A stretch of 64,000 nt of DNA from Desulfobulbaceae bacterium. Lineage in GTDB: Bacteria; Desulfobacterota; Desulfobulbia; Desulfobulbales; Desulfocapsaceae. The stretch is from the NCBI GenBank assembly GCA_026988015.1, contig JALSMA010000091.1:1-64000 (forward strand). Reading direction: 5' to 3'. The position numbers and the translations under genes are program-made. Below the pieces are notes generated by a model. It did no database searches, was not told where the DNA came from, and worked only from the letters and a program-made list of their open reading frames with translations. Positions 36,726 through 46,362 of this stretch are shown here, piece by piece (position 1 is the first letter of the stretch; every line of letters begins with the position of its first letter).

Positions 36726-37441
36726 GTGTTATTCCTGATATCCGCTGGGTCATCAATGCTTGGAGAATCGTAATCCGTTACCGTGACCTGGATCTTTTGC
36801 CCACACTCAATTACCCGTAACTGCTCAAGTTTTTCGATGTTTTCCAGGGATGAAAAGGGGAGTTTTGTGAATTTCTGAAGAAAGGAATTGGAGTACACAT
36901 AGATACCGATATGTTTGTGGTAGCGGGCATCTGGTGTCAGGTCTCTGTTGAAAGGTATTTGGGCCCTTGAGAAATAAATTGCAAAGTTATTACTGTCAAA
37001 TATAACTTTTACATTATTGGGGTTGGCTATATCTTCATCATTATCCATGATGTAGGCCAGGGTGCCCATTGAGAGTCCAGGAGCCTTCAGGAAATTCCGA
37101 ACCAGGTCGTTGAGGCATTCAGGGCGCAGAAATGGTTGGTCGCCCTGGATATTCACCAGAATGTCATCCTTTTCAATTGCCAGAGTCCTTGCTGCTTCGG
37201 CAACCCTGTCAGTTCCAGAACTGCACTTGCCCGACGTCATAATTACTTTACCGTCGATTCCCTCTATGGCCTCCCGGATGGCGTCACTATCTGTGGCAAC
37301 GTACACCTCATCGATAAGATTGCTCTTTTGTGCCTGTTCGTAAACCCGCTGAATCATGGTTTTCCCCTGGATATCGGCAAGGGCTTTTCCAGGAAAACGT
37401 TTGGATTCAAAACGTGATGGTATTATTGCGATGACTTTCAT
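36716..37441 (-). CDS. kdsB: CMP-Kdo synthetase
   Basis: 241-aa 3-deoxy-manno-octulosonate cytidylyltransferase. The N-terminal CTP loop is IPSRFESKRFPGKAL. QGDQPFLRP and HIGIYVYSNSFLQKF are family signatures. It activates Kdo for WaaA, whose gene lies 19 bp upstream in the same direction. Cytoplasmic, soluble. Confidence 0.94.
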   Translation of the reverse strand: MKVIAIIPSRFESKRFPGKALADIQGKTMIQRVYEQAQKSNLIDEVYVATDSDAIREAIEGIDGKVIMTSGKCSSGTDRVAEAARTLAIEKDDILVNIQGDQPFLRPECLNDLVRNFLKAPGLSMGTLAYIMDNDEDIANPNNVKVIFDSNNFAIYFSRAQIPFNRDLTPDARYHKHIGIYVYSNSFLQKFTKLPFSSLENIEKLEQLRVIECGQKIQVTVTDYDSPSIDDPADIRNNTPS

Positions 37442-37460
37442 ATTTCTTTGTGGACTATAT

Positions 37461-38723
37461 TTAAGTGATTGTGTGCTGCGGACTGTTCTTTGCCAGCAAA
37501 CCTACAATATGTTGGCAGGTTTTTCTACTGCCACCTTGCTTTAAGTGAATATATTTGTCAGCCCGTTGTCGAATAGCAGCCTTGTCTGGTGGGTTTTTAA
37601 GAATAGTAACAAGTAATTGCAATACTTCTTCCCTGTTGCGTCCTTTTTTTACCAGCCCTTGCTGGAACACCTCATCTCCTGCCCAGGAAAAATTGTAGAC
37701 CGAAGGGCCTGTGACCGGTAGTAGTCCGTTCATAAATGCCTCAACAAAATTCTGTCCTCCAAGGGGGGCCAGACTGCCACCAATAAAGGCAGCATCAGCT
37801 CTTTGGTAGCAGTTGGTCAATTCTCCGAAAACATCCCAGATAATAACTGAGGACGATTGGTCAGGGGAGCAGTTTGTCTTGACACAACAACATATTTCGG
37901 CATCGGTGAGCATGGTTTCCCAGTGCTTTACCCTATGGAGGTGGCGTGGAAAGAGATCGATCTGAAGTGCGGGGAAAACTGCAAGAAGTTCTCTTGTTAA
38001 CCAGAGGACATCTTGTTCTTCTTCTTTCCTGATGGAGGCCAAAATCAGCGATTGGGGGTCATTTTGTCTGGTTGGAGCGACGCTGCAGTTTTTTATCTGA
38101 TCAAATTTAATATTGGGGACATAAATGGTTTGCTCCTGCTCAAAAATTATCTGAAGGCGATGTCTATACTCTTCCGTACTTGCAAGTATCAGATCAGGCT
38201 GTATAGCTTTCCAGAGAAACCGAGCCTTTTTATACCCGTTAAAACTCTTTTCTGTCATCCTGCCATTAACAATAATAATTTTTTTATGCTGTTTTTTCAT
38301 TTCAAGCATTAATGCAGGCCAGATCTCAAGTTCAATAAGTACCAGGAGTTGCGGGTTGGCGATTTCCACAGCTTTCTTTACCAGAGAAGGGTCGTCAAAG
38401 ACCATATATGCCACACAGATATAGTGAGGGTACTGGTCAATGTTCTTCTCTAATATCTCTTTTCCCTGTGAGGTATTACAGGTGATGAGGATGGCAATGG
38501 TCTGGTTTTTATCCAAGTTCTGTATAAGTTGTAAGGCCACATATGCCTCCCCGATTGATGCAGCATGTATCCATAGATCAACTTTGGAAAAAGAGATTTT
38601 TTTCAGGGTCCGTTCAGCTGCCCCCTCCTGCAGGCGTGGAGATCTGAGCAGCAGTGGTGTGGCACATTTCCAGAGAAGTTTGTAAATAAAAAAAAAGGAT
38701 CGCAGGGGAGGGGATATTTTCAT
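37461..38723 (-). CDS. waaA: Kdo transferase
   Basis: 420-aa GT30 enzyme attaching Kdo to lipid IVA. A short N-terminal membrane anchor (SFFFIYKLLWK) precedes the acceptor motif WIHAASIGEAYVALQL, then a C-terminal Rossmann half with ERxxx-type IFEQEQTIYVPN and the donor-site GGSLAPLGGQNFVEAF. It begins 8 nt after the stop of a sigma-54 response regulator and precedes kdsB, implying a four-gene transcript (kinase-regulator-waaA-kdsB). No Shine-Dalgarno is visible at the ATG, so translation may depend on coupling. Confidence 0.92.
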   Translation of the reverse strand: MKISPPLRSFFFIYKLLWKCATPLLLRSPRLQEGAAERTLKKISFSKVDLWIHAASIGEAYVALQLIQNLDKNQTIAILITCNTSQGKEILEKNIDQYPHYICVAYMVFDDPSLVKKAVEIANPQLLVLIELEIWPALMLEMKKQHKKIIIVNGRMTEKSFNGYKKARFLWKAIQPDLILASTEEYRHRLQIIFEQEQTIYVPNIKFDQIKNCSVAPTRQNDPQSLILASIRKEEEQDVLWLTRELLAVFPALQIDLFPRHLHRVKHWETMLTDAEICCCVKTNCSPDQSSSVIIWDVFGELTNCYQRADAAFIGGSLAPLGGQNFVEAFMNGLLPVTGPSVYNFSWAGDEVFQQGLVKKGRNREEVLQLLVTILKNPPDKAAIRQRADKYIHLKQGGSRKTCQHIVGLLAKNSPQHTIT

Positions 38724-38731
38724 GGGAGGCG

Positions 38732-40102
38732 TTACATATACTCTTTGATTTTTGCAAGGAGAGAGGGATAACTGATTTCAAGAAGCCGGGCTGCCATACT
38801 TTTATTGCCCTTGCTCGTTTCCAGAGCTCTGCTGATTAATTTCTTTTCAACAATTTTTTTTGCCTGTTTTAGTGAAAATGTCCCCAGCATCTCATTTATT
38901 TCCTCATTGCAACTGTTCCCGGATCGAATTCCACTGAGATCCGAAGGGAGTATCTGTTTGTCTTCGGCTACAATGGCTGCCCGTTCAAGGCAATTTTGCA
39001 ACTCTCTTATATTTCCTCTCCATTCCCGGGAAAGTAGAATTCCCATTGCGTCCTGAGAAATACTCTCTATGGAGAGGCTCATTTTTCTGTTGAGCATGGT
39101 GAGAAAGTGGGTGCACAGGTGGGGGATATCCTCTTTTCGATCACGGAGAGGAGGCAGGTGCAAGGTGAGCACGTTGAGGCGATAGAAAAGATCTTCTCGA
39201 AACCTTCCCTCCTCCACCTCTCTTTCCATATCTTTTGCCGTTGCTGTGATAACTCTGACATTGGTGTTTTTGGTTTTGACACTGCCCACCGGTCGTATCT
39301 CCTGTTCCTGAAGGACCCGTAACAGTTTTACCTGCAGACCCAGGGGGAGCTCTCCGATTTCATCAAGGAACAGAGTTCCGGATTCAGCCTCTTCGAAGAG
39401 TCCTTTACGATCAGTGTCAGCTCCGGTAAACGCTCCTTTCACATATCCGAAAAATTCGCTTTCCAGGAGATTTTCAGGGATAGAACCACAGTTCACTGCA
39501 ATAAATGGGCAGTGGTTTCTTTTTGATTTCTGATGAATGCCTTTGGCAATCAACTCTTTTCCGGTACCGGATTCTCCTGTTATCAGAACCGTTGTGTCGT
39601 AGCGAGCCACTTTTTCGGTGAGATGGAGCAGAGAGCGCATCTTTTCGGAATGGGCGATAATATCTTCAAAACTCCCACTCCCCTGCAGCTCCTTAACCCT
39701 GGCCCTCAACAGCAGGTTCTCTTCCTGGAGTTCCAGGTGATTGCATGCCTTTTCAAGCACCAGAAGAATTTCCGCAGTTTTAAAGGGCTTGGTGATAAAG
39801 TCATAGGCCCCGTTTTTCATGGCTTCCACGGCATCATCAATGGTGGCGTAGGCAGACATCATGATCACAATAGGTTTTACCGCGTCTACAGGAAGCGCTT
39901 TTAAGAACTGCAGCCCATCCATCTTCGGCATTTTGAGATCACAGAGGATAAGAGGAAAAGGAGCTTTTTTCTGAATTGCCAGTGCCTGTTCGCCATTTTC
40001 AGCAATGGTTACCTGATACCCTGCCTTGGATGTGACTACGGAGAGCATGTGGCGCATATTTTCTTCGTCATCAATAATCAGAAGACGTTTTTTTTCAGTC
40101 AT
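38732..40102 (-). CDS. Sigma-54-dependent response regulator (NtrC family)
   Basis: 456 aa: receiver domain with phosphoacceptor Asp55 (ILCDLKMP), AAA+ domain (~140-370) with Walker A GESGTGKE, sigma-54 loop GAFTGAD and [10 protein letters not shown], and a C-terminal Fis-like HTH (KSMAARLLEISYPSLLAKI). It overlaps the kinase gene by 4 nt (ATGA), so it is that kinase's partner. It lies directly before the Kdo genes. Whether it controls them is unknown; no clear -24/-12 element was spotted nearby. Confidence 0.93.
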   Translation of the reverse strand: MTEKKRLLIIDDEENMRHMLSVVTSKAGYQVTIAENGEQALAIQKKAPFPLILCDLKMPKMDGLQFLKALPVDAVKPIVIMMSAYATIDDAVEAMKNGAYDFITKPFKTAEILLVLEKACNHLELQEENLLLRARVKELQGSGSFEDIIAHSEKMRSLLHLTEKVARYDTTVLITGESGTGKELIAKGIHQKSKRNHCPFIAVNCGSIPENLLESEFFGYVKGAFTGADTDRKGLFEEAESGTLFLDEIGELPLGLQVKLLRVLQEQEIRPVGSVKTKNTNVRVITATAKDMEREVEEGRFREDLFYRLNVLTLHLPPLRDRKEDIPHLCTHFLTMLNRKMSLSIESISQDAMGILLSREWRGNIRELQNCLERAAIVAEDKQILPSDLSGIRSGNSCNEEINEMLGTFSLKQAKKIVEKKLISRALETSKGNKSMAARLLEISYPSLLAKIKEYM

Positions 40103-41646
40103 ACAGTTGATTTCCTGGCAATGTTAGGTCTTTTTTCGCTGGAGAGGGGAAGGGTTATAATTACAACCGTTCCCCGGTTTTCATGAGCATTTACGGTAAT
40201 GGTTCCACCTGATTTTTTTATCATGTTGTGGGCAACTGCCAATCCAAGTCCTGTTCCCTTCCCAGCTTCTTTGGTGGTGAAAAATGGATCAAAAATTGCA
40301 CCTCTGTGTTCCGGCAGAATACCAGCCCCATTGTCTGTAATGGTAATCACGATGTAGTTGGAATTGTTTTCTGAAATTAGATTCTCTGTGGTTAGAGTGA
40401 TAAGTCCGTTTTCATTGCCTTCCGCTTCTTCAATGGCATCAATGGAATTTAATATACAGTTTAAGAAAACTTGCTGCAGGCCGTCACTGTCAATGATTAC
40501 TTCACTGAGAGCAGCATGGAAGTTTGTTACATAGTGGATTGTGAGAGCTGTTTTTCGTACCCGGACATTCTCGATGAGTTTGTTGAGGAGACTGTGTAGG
40601 TCAACCCTGTCCACAGAAGAGGCTGTGGGGGATCTGGATAAATCAAGGAGTCTTCTGATGAGTGCATTGATACGATTGAGTTCCTGAATGGCTCTTTTGC
40701 TGAATGCTTCCCTGTCTTCAGCACTGAGAGAGTCGTCTGTGAGAAGATCAATATAGCCCTGGATAATCCCAAGGGGATTGCCTATTTCATGGGCCAGTCC
40801 GGCAGAGAGTCGACCTATTGATGCGAGTTTTTCTGCGCGAATCATTTCATCTCGGTTTTTCTGCAGCTCTTCATTTGCTTTTTTTAACGACTCTACAGTG
40901 TGCCTGAGTTCCTGCTTGTCTCCATCTATTCGGGTCACCAGGCGATTCAGGCTGAGAGATAGCTGGTTGAATTCCCCGAGTCCCTCACCGGAAATGAAGG
41001 TCGCATTGCCGAGATCATTGCGTGAATCTGCGAGACGGGACAGGCGTTCGATGGGTTTTATTACCAGGTGCACCAGTCTGGTAAAACCAATGGCTGTAAA
41101 AATAAGAACATTTATTATAAGGTAGGCAAAGAATATCTTCTGGGCCTTACGGATGGAGTCCGAGACCGCAGAGAGGGAGCGAATGACTCCCATAGCTCCC
41201 TGTTTATCATCAGTAGCTTGTATCGGGATAGCCATAAGGAGAAACTGTTTAGAGAGAAAAAAACCATTCCAGGAAGCACCTGAGTAGGCAGTGCTTGTTC
41301 GGTTGTTGTCCATGGCACTTTTAAGCAGAGCTGTGAGTGGCAGGTTCTGTGGGCAAACACCATGGGATACAGGGGGACGGTCGGGGCTGTGTTGCCATTT
41401 GAGACAGAGGATGTCACTTTCTTTAAGGTAATTTTTTAGTTGTGTCCTGGCTGTGTGTGAAGAGGCATCCAGCTCTTGGGAGTTGAATGAGGCTGCAGCA
41501 ATATAAAGGAGCTTTTCACTTATCTGTTTTTCCTGTTGAATACCGTTTCGCTGCCATAAAATAAGCATGACAAATCCGAAGAGAAACATGCTGATAAAAA
41601 GGAGAATGGAGAGGGTGAGCCCCAGTTGGACTTTCAGGGTGTGCAT
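40099..41646 (-). CDS. Membrane sensor histidine kinase
   Basis: 515 aa with membrane segments at residues ~9-31 and ~170-193 flanking a periplasmic domain with several Cys (CLKWQH, GVCPQN). A HAMP-like linker and coiled coil (~195-270), the H-box LSAGLAHEIGNPLG (phospho-His286), N-box NCILNSIDAIEEAEG and G-boxes DNGAG and GKGTGLGLAV follow. The architecture matches NtrB/ZraS-type kinases that work with NtrC regulators. The signal is unknown; the ZraS-like design and LPS-linked operon suggest envelope stress. Confidence 0.92.
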   Translation of the reverse strand: MHTLKVQLGLTLSILLFISMFLFGFVMLILWQRNGIQQEKQISEKLLYIAAASFNSQELDASSHTARTQLKNYLKESDILCLKWQHSPDRPPVSHGVCPQNLPLTALLKSAMDNNRTSTAYSGASWNGFFLSKQFLLMAIPIQATDDKQGAMGVIRSLSAVSDSIRKAQKIFFAYLIINVLIFTAIGFTRLVHLVIKPIERLSRLADSRNDLGNATFISGEGLGEFNQLSLSLNRLVTRIDGDKQELRHTVESLKKANEELQKNRDEMIRAEKLASIGRLSAGLAHEIGNPLGIIQGYIDLLTDDSLSAEDREAFSKRAIQELNRINALIRRLLDLSRSPTASSVDRVDLHSLLNKLIENVRVRKTALTIHYVTNFHAALSEVIIDSDGLQQVFLNCILNSIDAIEEAEGNENGLITLTTENLISENNSNYIVITITDNGAGILPEHRGAIFDPFFTTKEAGKGTGLGLAVAHNMIKKSGGTITVNAHENRGTVVIITLPLSSEKRPNIARKSTV

Positions 41647-41710
41647 AATCAGCTATTGTAGCAGAACCACAGGGAAAGGCAAGTGAGGGGCCATCTCGCA
41701 GCAGGCGGTA

Positions 41711-43264
41711 TTATGATATTGAATCGTTGTTAGAATTTTCTGCACTGTCTGATGTCTCTGCGGGGGGAAGTTTACAGTGATCCTTGCCAGAGAAATAGTT
41801 GAGCCAGGAGGAGGTTCTGTCGAGGGACCAGTCCTTCGGGGGGATGGGATCCATGTTGCTGATGTTTCTGCTGTCTGGTTCCGGCCCTCTGTGATAACTG
41901 CGAACCCAGAAACAGCGACGTTCGCCGGGATACACTTCACAGTATCCCTTATTAGATCCTCCACAGGGGCCGTTCACCATTTTTTTTGGGCACCCGGACT
42001 GTGGGCAGAGATAGGATGAGGCAGCGAGGGTACAGTCACCACACATTCTGCAGTGAAAGAGGATCTTCTTACAGAGGTGCTCGATGAAAGTATAAATACG
42101 ATTCAGGTATTTGTTGTTCAGAGAACCTGTGCTAATTTTTCTGGCAAGCTTGAAGAGTGAACCGTGGGGGTGGAAAACCTGGGTGTGAATAAAATGGTTT
42201 ACGGTGTAGAGAATGGGCATGCTGCGTTTTTTTTCACTTCTCCCTGCTGCTTCTGACAGATACCAGGTTTCTGGTTCAGGAAAGTGAATCTGTTCCAGAC
42301 TCTCTTTGCCACACATTTTTTCCGCAGTATCCAACAGGTATGAGATGGATTCAAAATCCAAGTTGTTGCCGCCGAGGTGTATGCCAGCATAACCCATATC
42401 CCGAAGAGCTGTAATCAATGCTGCTCCACGTTGCAGGCGTGCCTCCTCGCCCTTGTCTCCAGATCTGGCCTCAGTTTCCATTTTCTGCAGTAGTTGGTCT
42501 GGGAAAATGACACCGGGAACTTTACCCTGATTCATAATGCGGGCAACACTGAGACTGGGCACGAATATGTTTGCCATTACCGGGATATTGATCCGCTGTT
42601 CGCGCAGGAATATGATAAGTTCCCGGTATTTTTTAATATCGTAACCAAGCTGGCTGATGACAAACTGGGCGCCGCACTGAATTTTAGTGAGGAGTTTCGC
42701 ATATTGCCAGACCTGTTCCGACTCCAGTATCTTAAACGGGGAGACCACACAGCCTGCAAAAAAGTCCATTCTAGGGAGATCCATAGCCTGGCCCGGGGCA
42801 CCTTTTTTAACAGTGAAATTATAACGAAGTTTCTCTATAAGACTCAAGAGCTGGGTGGAGTCGAGGTCGAAAACGGGCATGGCCTGGCCCTGGAACCCGT
42901 ATCGGGGAAAGTCACCTCCAAGGACCAGAAGGTTGAGAAGCTGATGACGGTGGCACTCAAATAACTGGCTTTCCGCCATGTTACGATTCTTGTCTTTTAG
43001 GGAGAAGTGGAGCAGGGGCGAAATACCCATTGCCTGAATGTCAAGGCCAAGTGATACAGGGGACAGGGCGGGGTGGCCACCGGGATTGTCTGTGATTGAA
43101 AAGGCTTTGATTCTACCATCACTCCGTGCATCTTCAGCAAGCTGCAGAATTTTTTCAAGCCTCTTACCGCCGGAACCACGGCCGGGAACCAGTTCATACG
43201 TTATGGTGAACTCATCAGTGCTAATGAGTGATTTGCGGAATATGTCTGAAACCTGTTGAGTCAT
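41711..43264 (-). CDS. MetF-MetV fusion, methylenetetrahydrofolate reductase
   Basis: 517 aa. Residues ~15-330 form a MetF-type barrel (FTITYELVPGRGSGG at the start, FSITDNPGG, LNLLVLGGDFP, GAQFVISQLGYD, IPVMANIFVPS). Residues ~395-455 form a MetV-like Cys-rich domain (Cys405, 408, 411, 420, 425, 434, 442, 451; CRMCGDC, NGPCGGSNKGYCEV). In acetogens MetV and MetF are separate subunits, with MetV carrying Zn and a [4Fe-4S] cluster. Here they are one chain. It reduces methylene-THF to methyl-THF, complementing Fhs. A Ser/Asn-rich tail ends the protein. Divergent from the sugar kinase gene across 56 bp. Confidence 0.88.
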   Translation of the reverse strand: MTQQVSDIFRKSLISTDEFTITYELVPGRGSGGKRLEKILQLAEDARSDGRIKAFSITDNPGGHPALSPVSLGLDIQAMGISPLLHFSLKDKNRNMAESQLFECHRHQLLNLLVLGGDFPRYGFQGQAMPVFDLDSTQLLSLIEKLRYNFTVKKGAPGQAMDLPRMDFFAGCVVSPFKILESEQVWQYAKLLTKIQCGAQFVISQLGYDIKKYRELIIFLREQRINIPVMANIFVPSLSVARIMNQGKVPGVIFPDQLLQKMETEARSGDKGEEARLQRGAALITALRDMGYAGIHLGGNNLDFESISYLLDTAEKMCGKESLEQIHFPEPETWYLSEAAGRSEKKRSMPILYTVNHFIHTQVFHPHGSLFKLARKISTGSLNNKYLNRIYTFIEHLCKKILFHCRMCGDCTLAASSYLCPQSGCPKKMVNGPCGGSNKGYCEVYPGERRCFWVRSYHRGPEPDSRNISNMDPIPPKDWSLDRTSSWLNYFSGKDHCKLPPAETSDSAENSNNDSIS

Positions 43265-43320
43265 TGCTGGTATTCCTTTTTTCCTTGCAGTTAACTGAAT
43301 TCTGAGAATACATTGTATGC

Positions 43321-44394
43321 ATGAATGATGAAAATGAAACTAAAATTCTTTCTGTCATTGACGATCTTCTGCGCGAAAGTGGAATAACGGATCCACGAAG
43401 CAATAATAACCTGACAACCATAACCCTATCCGGTGATGGCTCCAGCAGAAAGTTTTGGCGGATTATGGATGGTGACAGGAGGCTTTGTCTTGCAGTTGCT
43501 CCTTTCTCAGATACCACAAAGGATTTTGCTGAGGCCAGAGCGGCCCACTTCATAGGATTACATCTCCTGGAAAAAGGAGTACGGGTGCCTGAGCAGTATG
43601 GCTGGAATGAAGAGCATGGTGTCCTGCTTTTTGAGGACCTTGGAGATGAGAAACTCCATGATCGGGTCCAGGTCGCAAAAGGAGCAGTTAACTGGCCGGA
43701 AGGTGTCAGGGTAATTTACGGTGCGACTGTTGAAGCTCTTGCTGAGATGCAGATTTTCGGTGCCGATGGGTATGACCCGGACTGGTGTTGGGACAGCCCC
43801 TGTTATGATGCAACTGTTATGACAGAGCGGGAGTCAGATTACTTCCTCCGTGCCTTCTGGAGAGATTGTCTTGGCAGGGAAGAGCCAGGTGGTTTGCGAG
43901 AAGAATTTGAGCAGATTGCCAAACAGGCAGCATTGATTCCGGCGGGTTATTTTCTGCACCGTGATTTTCAGTCGCGTAATATAATGGTGCATGAAAACAA
44001 ACCCTGTATCATCGATTTCCAGGGTGGTCGTATGGGGCCTCTTGCCTACGATCTTGCTTCTCTGCTCATAGATCCCTATGTTGCCTTACCGTTTGATTTT
44101 CAGGAGGAGTTGCTGGATATCTATCTGGACAGGATGGAAAATCTTATTGCAGTCAATCGAAAAGCATTTGTCAGGGAGTACCTTCTCCTGGCTATGCAGA
44201 GGAATTTGCAGATAGTGGGCGCGTTTTCCTATCTCAGCAGGCAGCGCCACAAGGTGTTTTTTGAGCAGTTTATACAGCCTGCTCTCACTTCTTTAAACAG
44301 CCTTGCAGAATGTGAATTGTTTGCCGGAATGAAGGTGTTGAAAAAGACTGTTCAGACAGCGGTCAGGTTACTGCCGGAGTCTGGCAGAAAGTGA
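43321..44394 (+). CDS. Aminoglycoside-phosphotransferase-family kinase (AmgK-like)
   Basis: 357-aa APH-fold kinase. Motifs: an N-lobe with LSGDGSSRKFWRI (P-loop-like), the catalytic loop LHRDFQSRNIM (Asp215), and the metal loop CIIDFQGGRMGP (Asp232). The HRDFQSRN form and length match AmgK, the anomeric N-acetylmuramate/N-acetylglucosamine kinase of the cell-wall recycling bypass. The usual partner MurU (nucleotidyltransferase) is not adjacent, so substrate is uncertain. Confidence 0.75.
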   Translation: MNDENETKILSVIDDLLRESGITDPRSNNNLTTITLSGDGSSRKFWRIMDGDRRLCLAVAPFSDTTKDFAEARAAHFIGLHLLEKGVRVPEQYGWNEEHGVLLFEDLGDEKLHDRVQVAKGAVNWPEGVRVIYGATVEALAEMQIFGADGYDPDWCWDSPCYDATVMTERESDYFLRAFWRDCLGREEPGGLREEFEQIAKQAALIPAGYFLHRDFQSRNIMVHENKPCIIDFQGGRMGPLAYDLASLLIDPYVALPFDFQEELLDIYLDRMENLIAVNRKAFVREYLLLAMQRNLQIVGAFSYLSRQRHKVFFEQFIQPALTSLNSLAECELFAGMKVLKKTVQTAVRLLPESGRK

Positions 44395-44409
44395 ACAGGT
44401 GAGTCTATG

Positions 44410-44486
44410 TGGTACACCCAGCAGGATTCGAACCTGCGACACCCAGGTTCGAAGCCTGGTGCTCTATCCAGCTGAGCTATGGGTGC
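44410..44486 (-). tRNA. tRNA-Arg(UCG)
   Basis: A 77-nt cloverleaf on the minus strand begins GCACCCATAGCTCAGC. It has a D-arm with GCTGGAT, anticodon stem CCAGG/CCTGG with loop CTTCGAA (anticodon TCG, decoding CGA), T-arm GTTCGAATC and an encoded 3' CCA (44,410-44,412). The acceptor stem pairs fully, with a G-U at the first position. Confidence 0.97.
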
Positions 44487-44529
44487 ACTTTTATAGATGG
44501 CGGAGATGATAACAAAAATATCCTGCTCC

Positions 44530-44558
44530 AAAATAATCTACTCCCCAATTCTTGTCAA
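44530..44558 (-). promoter_or_regulatory. Sigma-70 promoter of tRNA-Arg
   Basis: On the minus strand TTGACA (44,553-44,558), a 17-bp spacer and TATTTT (44,530-44,535) lie about 44 bp before the tRNA 5' end. The region sits between the ClC stop and the tRNA. Confidence 0.6.
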
Positions 44559-44580
44559 TCCTGTCGGGGAAGATTTCTGT

Positions 44581-46362
44581 TTATCCTCCACAGGTGATCC
44601 TGATTGTTTCTGCCTTCTCGCTGATCCCTTTTTTCAAAACTTCATGGTTGTAGGCAGCGATCACATCGCGGCGTTTCAGCATTCCCACCACCCATTTGTT
44701 CTCAAGATCTTCAACCACAGGGATCTCTTCAATCCCTTTTACATCAAAGAGCTGCATGGCAGTGTACAGCGAATCGTCAGGCGTCAGCATGATTACATCC
44801 CGGGAACAGATGCCACCCACCAGGTAGCAGACCCGTTCTTCTTCCGCCCGGTGCAGAATGTTTTTTACGTCCTGCATGGAAATAATACCGGTCATTCTGC
44901 CTGAATCGTCAACCACAGGAAAGTAAAAACTGTCTTTTGCCATTCTGAATATTTCAAGAAGGTGATTGATGTTTGCCCGTTCCGAAATGAAATCGACATC
45001 TTCAGTTATGGCTTTACCCACCCGGATGGACTTCATTATTGCCGCTTCTCGTCCTTCGTGAATATCAATACCTTCCCTAGTGAAATCAACGGTGTCAATG
45101 GAATCATGATTGAATTTTTTGGCAACCATAACCCCGATGATAGAGGTGAGCATGATGGGAATAATAATAAGGTAATTCCCGGTCATCTCAAAGAGAAGGA
45201 AGATAGCAGTCATGGGTGCATGGGTTGATGCGGCAAGAAATGCTCCGATACCAACAGTTGCGTATGCACCCGGATCTGCGGTGAATGATGGGAAAACCAG
45301 ATTGGCAACATGGCCAAAACAACCGCCGATCATGGCCCCGATAAACAATGCTGGAGCAAAAACACCACCAGCCCCTCCAGAGCCCAGGGTAATGGCAGTT
45401 GCGATGATTTTTAGAAAAATGAGGACAAAGAGAATGGAGATGGCGCCATCACCATTCAGCACAGTTTCGATAAATCCATATCCATCACCCATGACTTGCG
45501 GGTAAGCTATGGCAATGCAGCCTATGAGAAAGGCACCGGTAATGGGTTTCAGTTGCGGGTGGATCGGTAATGTTTCGTATTTGTCACGAACCCAGTAAAA
45601 AACACGGATATGAAATACTGCAATCAGCCCGATTATGAGTGCCATGAGACTGTAAAGCGGGATCTCAACAAAGGGGTTGATCATAAAATAATCGGGAATG
45701 GGGAAGGCCGGGTTTTCACCGTAATAGGCGCGGGTGACAACGGTGGAGATCGCAGACGCGATAACCAGTGCTGCAAAGGATGATATTTCGAAGGTTCCGA
45801 GAAGGACTATTTCCGAGGCAAAGAAGATACCGGCAATGGGGGCATTGAACATTCCTGCAATACCGCCTGCAGCCCCTGCTGCAATATAGACTTTCATCCT
45901 GCTGCCGGAAACCCTGAAGAACTGGCCCACTTGGGATCCTGCTGCACCGCCAATGGCGGCAATGGGGCCTTCAACTCCAGCAGAATTTCCTGTACCGATG
46001 GTGAGTGCAGTGGTGATGATTTTAAGGGCAATGGTTCTTGCCTTAATGTAGCCGCCTTCTAAGTTTACCTTGCGTAGAAATTTCGTAAAGCCGTAACCGT
46101 TAACCTCTCCGGGAAAGAGCAGTGACAACGGGATGAGAAGAATCATGCCGCTGATTGGGATGAGAGGCAGCAGCAACAGATTCCAGCCGCCCTGTTCAAT
46201 GCCCAGCAGTCCTTTTCCGCCTTCCAGGAAAATGGTGTCGACCCAGTGTACAACGGTGCGAAAAATAATATTGCACACACCTGCCAGAAGGCCAATGACA
46301 GTGGCAATAATCATCATGCCGGTGTTTTCTCCTGGCATGAATTTGCGGAGGTGAATTTTCAT
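44581..46362 (-). CDS. ClC-family chloride channel/antiporter with CBS pair
   Basis: 593 aa. The membrane domain (residues ~15-430) has the selectivity motifs GTGNSAGVEGP (gating Glu131 kept) and GSGGAGGVFAPALFIGAM. Two cytosolic CBS domains fill ~445-585 (VDFISERANINHLLEIF; MLTPDDSLYTAMQLF), likely nucleotide-sensing. The channel-type GxGxP motif is replaced by GTGNS, so exact ion behaviour is unclear. It overlaps the dGTPase stop by 4 nt (ATGA). Confidence 0.9.
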   Translation of the reverse strand: MKIHLRKFMPGENTGMMIIATVIGLLAGVCNIIFRTVVHWVDTIFLEGGKGLLGIEQGGWNLLLLPLIPISGMILLIPLSLLFPGEVNGYGFTKFLRKVNLEGGYIKARTIALKIITTALTIGTGNSAGVEGPIAAIGGAAGSQVGQFFRVSGSRMKVYIAAGAAGGIAGMFNAPIAGIFFASEIVLLGTFEISSFAALVIASAISTVVTRAYYGENPAFPIPDYFMINPFVEIPLYSLMALIIGLIAVFHIRVFYWVRDKYETLPIHPQLKPITGAFLIGCIAIAYPQVMGDGYGFIETVLNGDGAISILFVLIFLKIIATAITLGSGGAGGVFAPALFIGAMIGGCFGHVANLVFPSFTADPGAYATVGIGAFLAASTHAPMTAIFLLFEMTGNYLIIIPIMLTSIIGVMVAKKFNHDSIDTVDFTREGIDIHEGREAAIMKSIRVGKAITEDVDFISERANINHLLEIFRMAKDSFYFPVVDDSGRMTGIISMQDVKNILHRAEEERVCYLVGGICSRDVIMLTPDDSLYTAMQLFDVKGIEEIPVVEDLENKWVVGMLKRRDVIAAYNHEVLKKGISEKAETIRITCGG

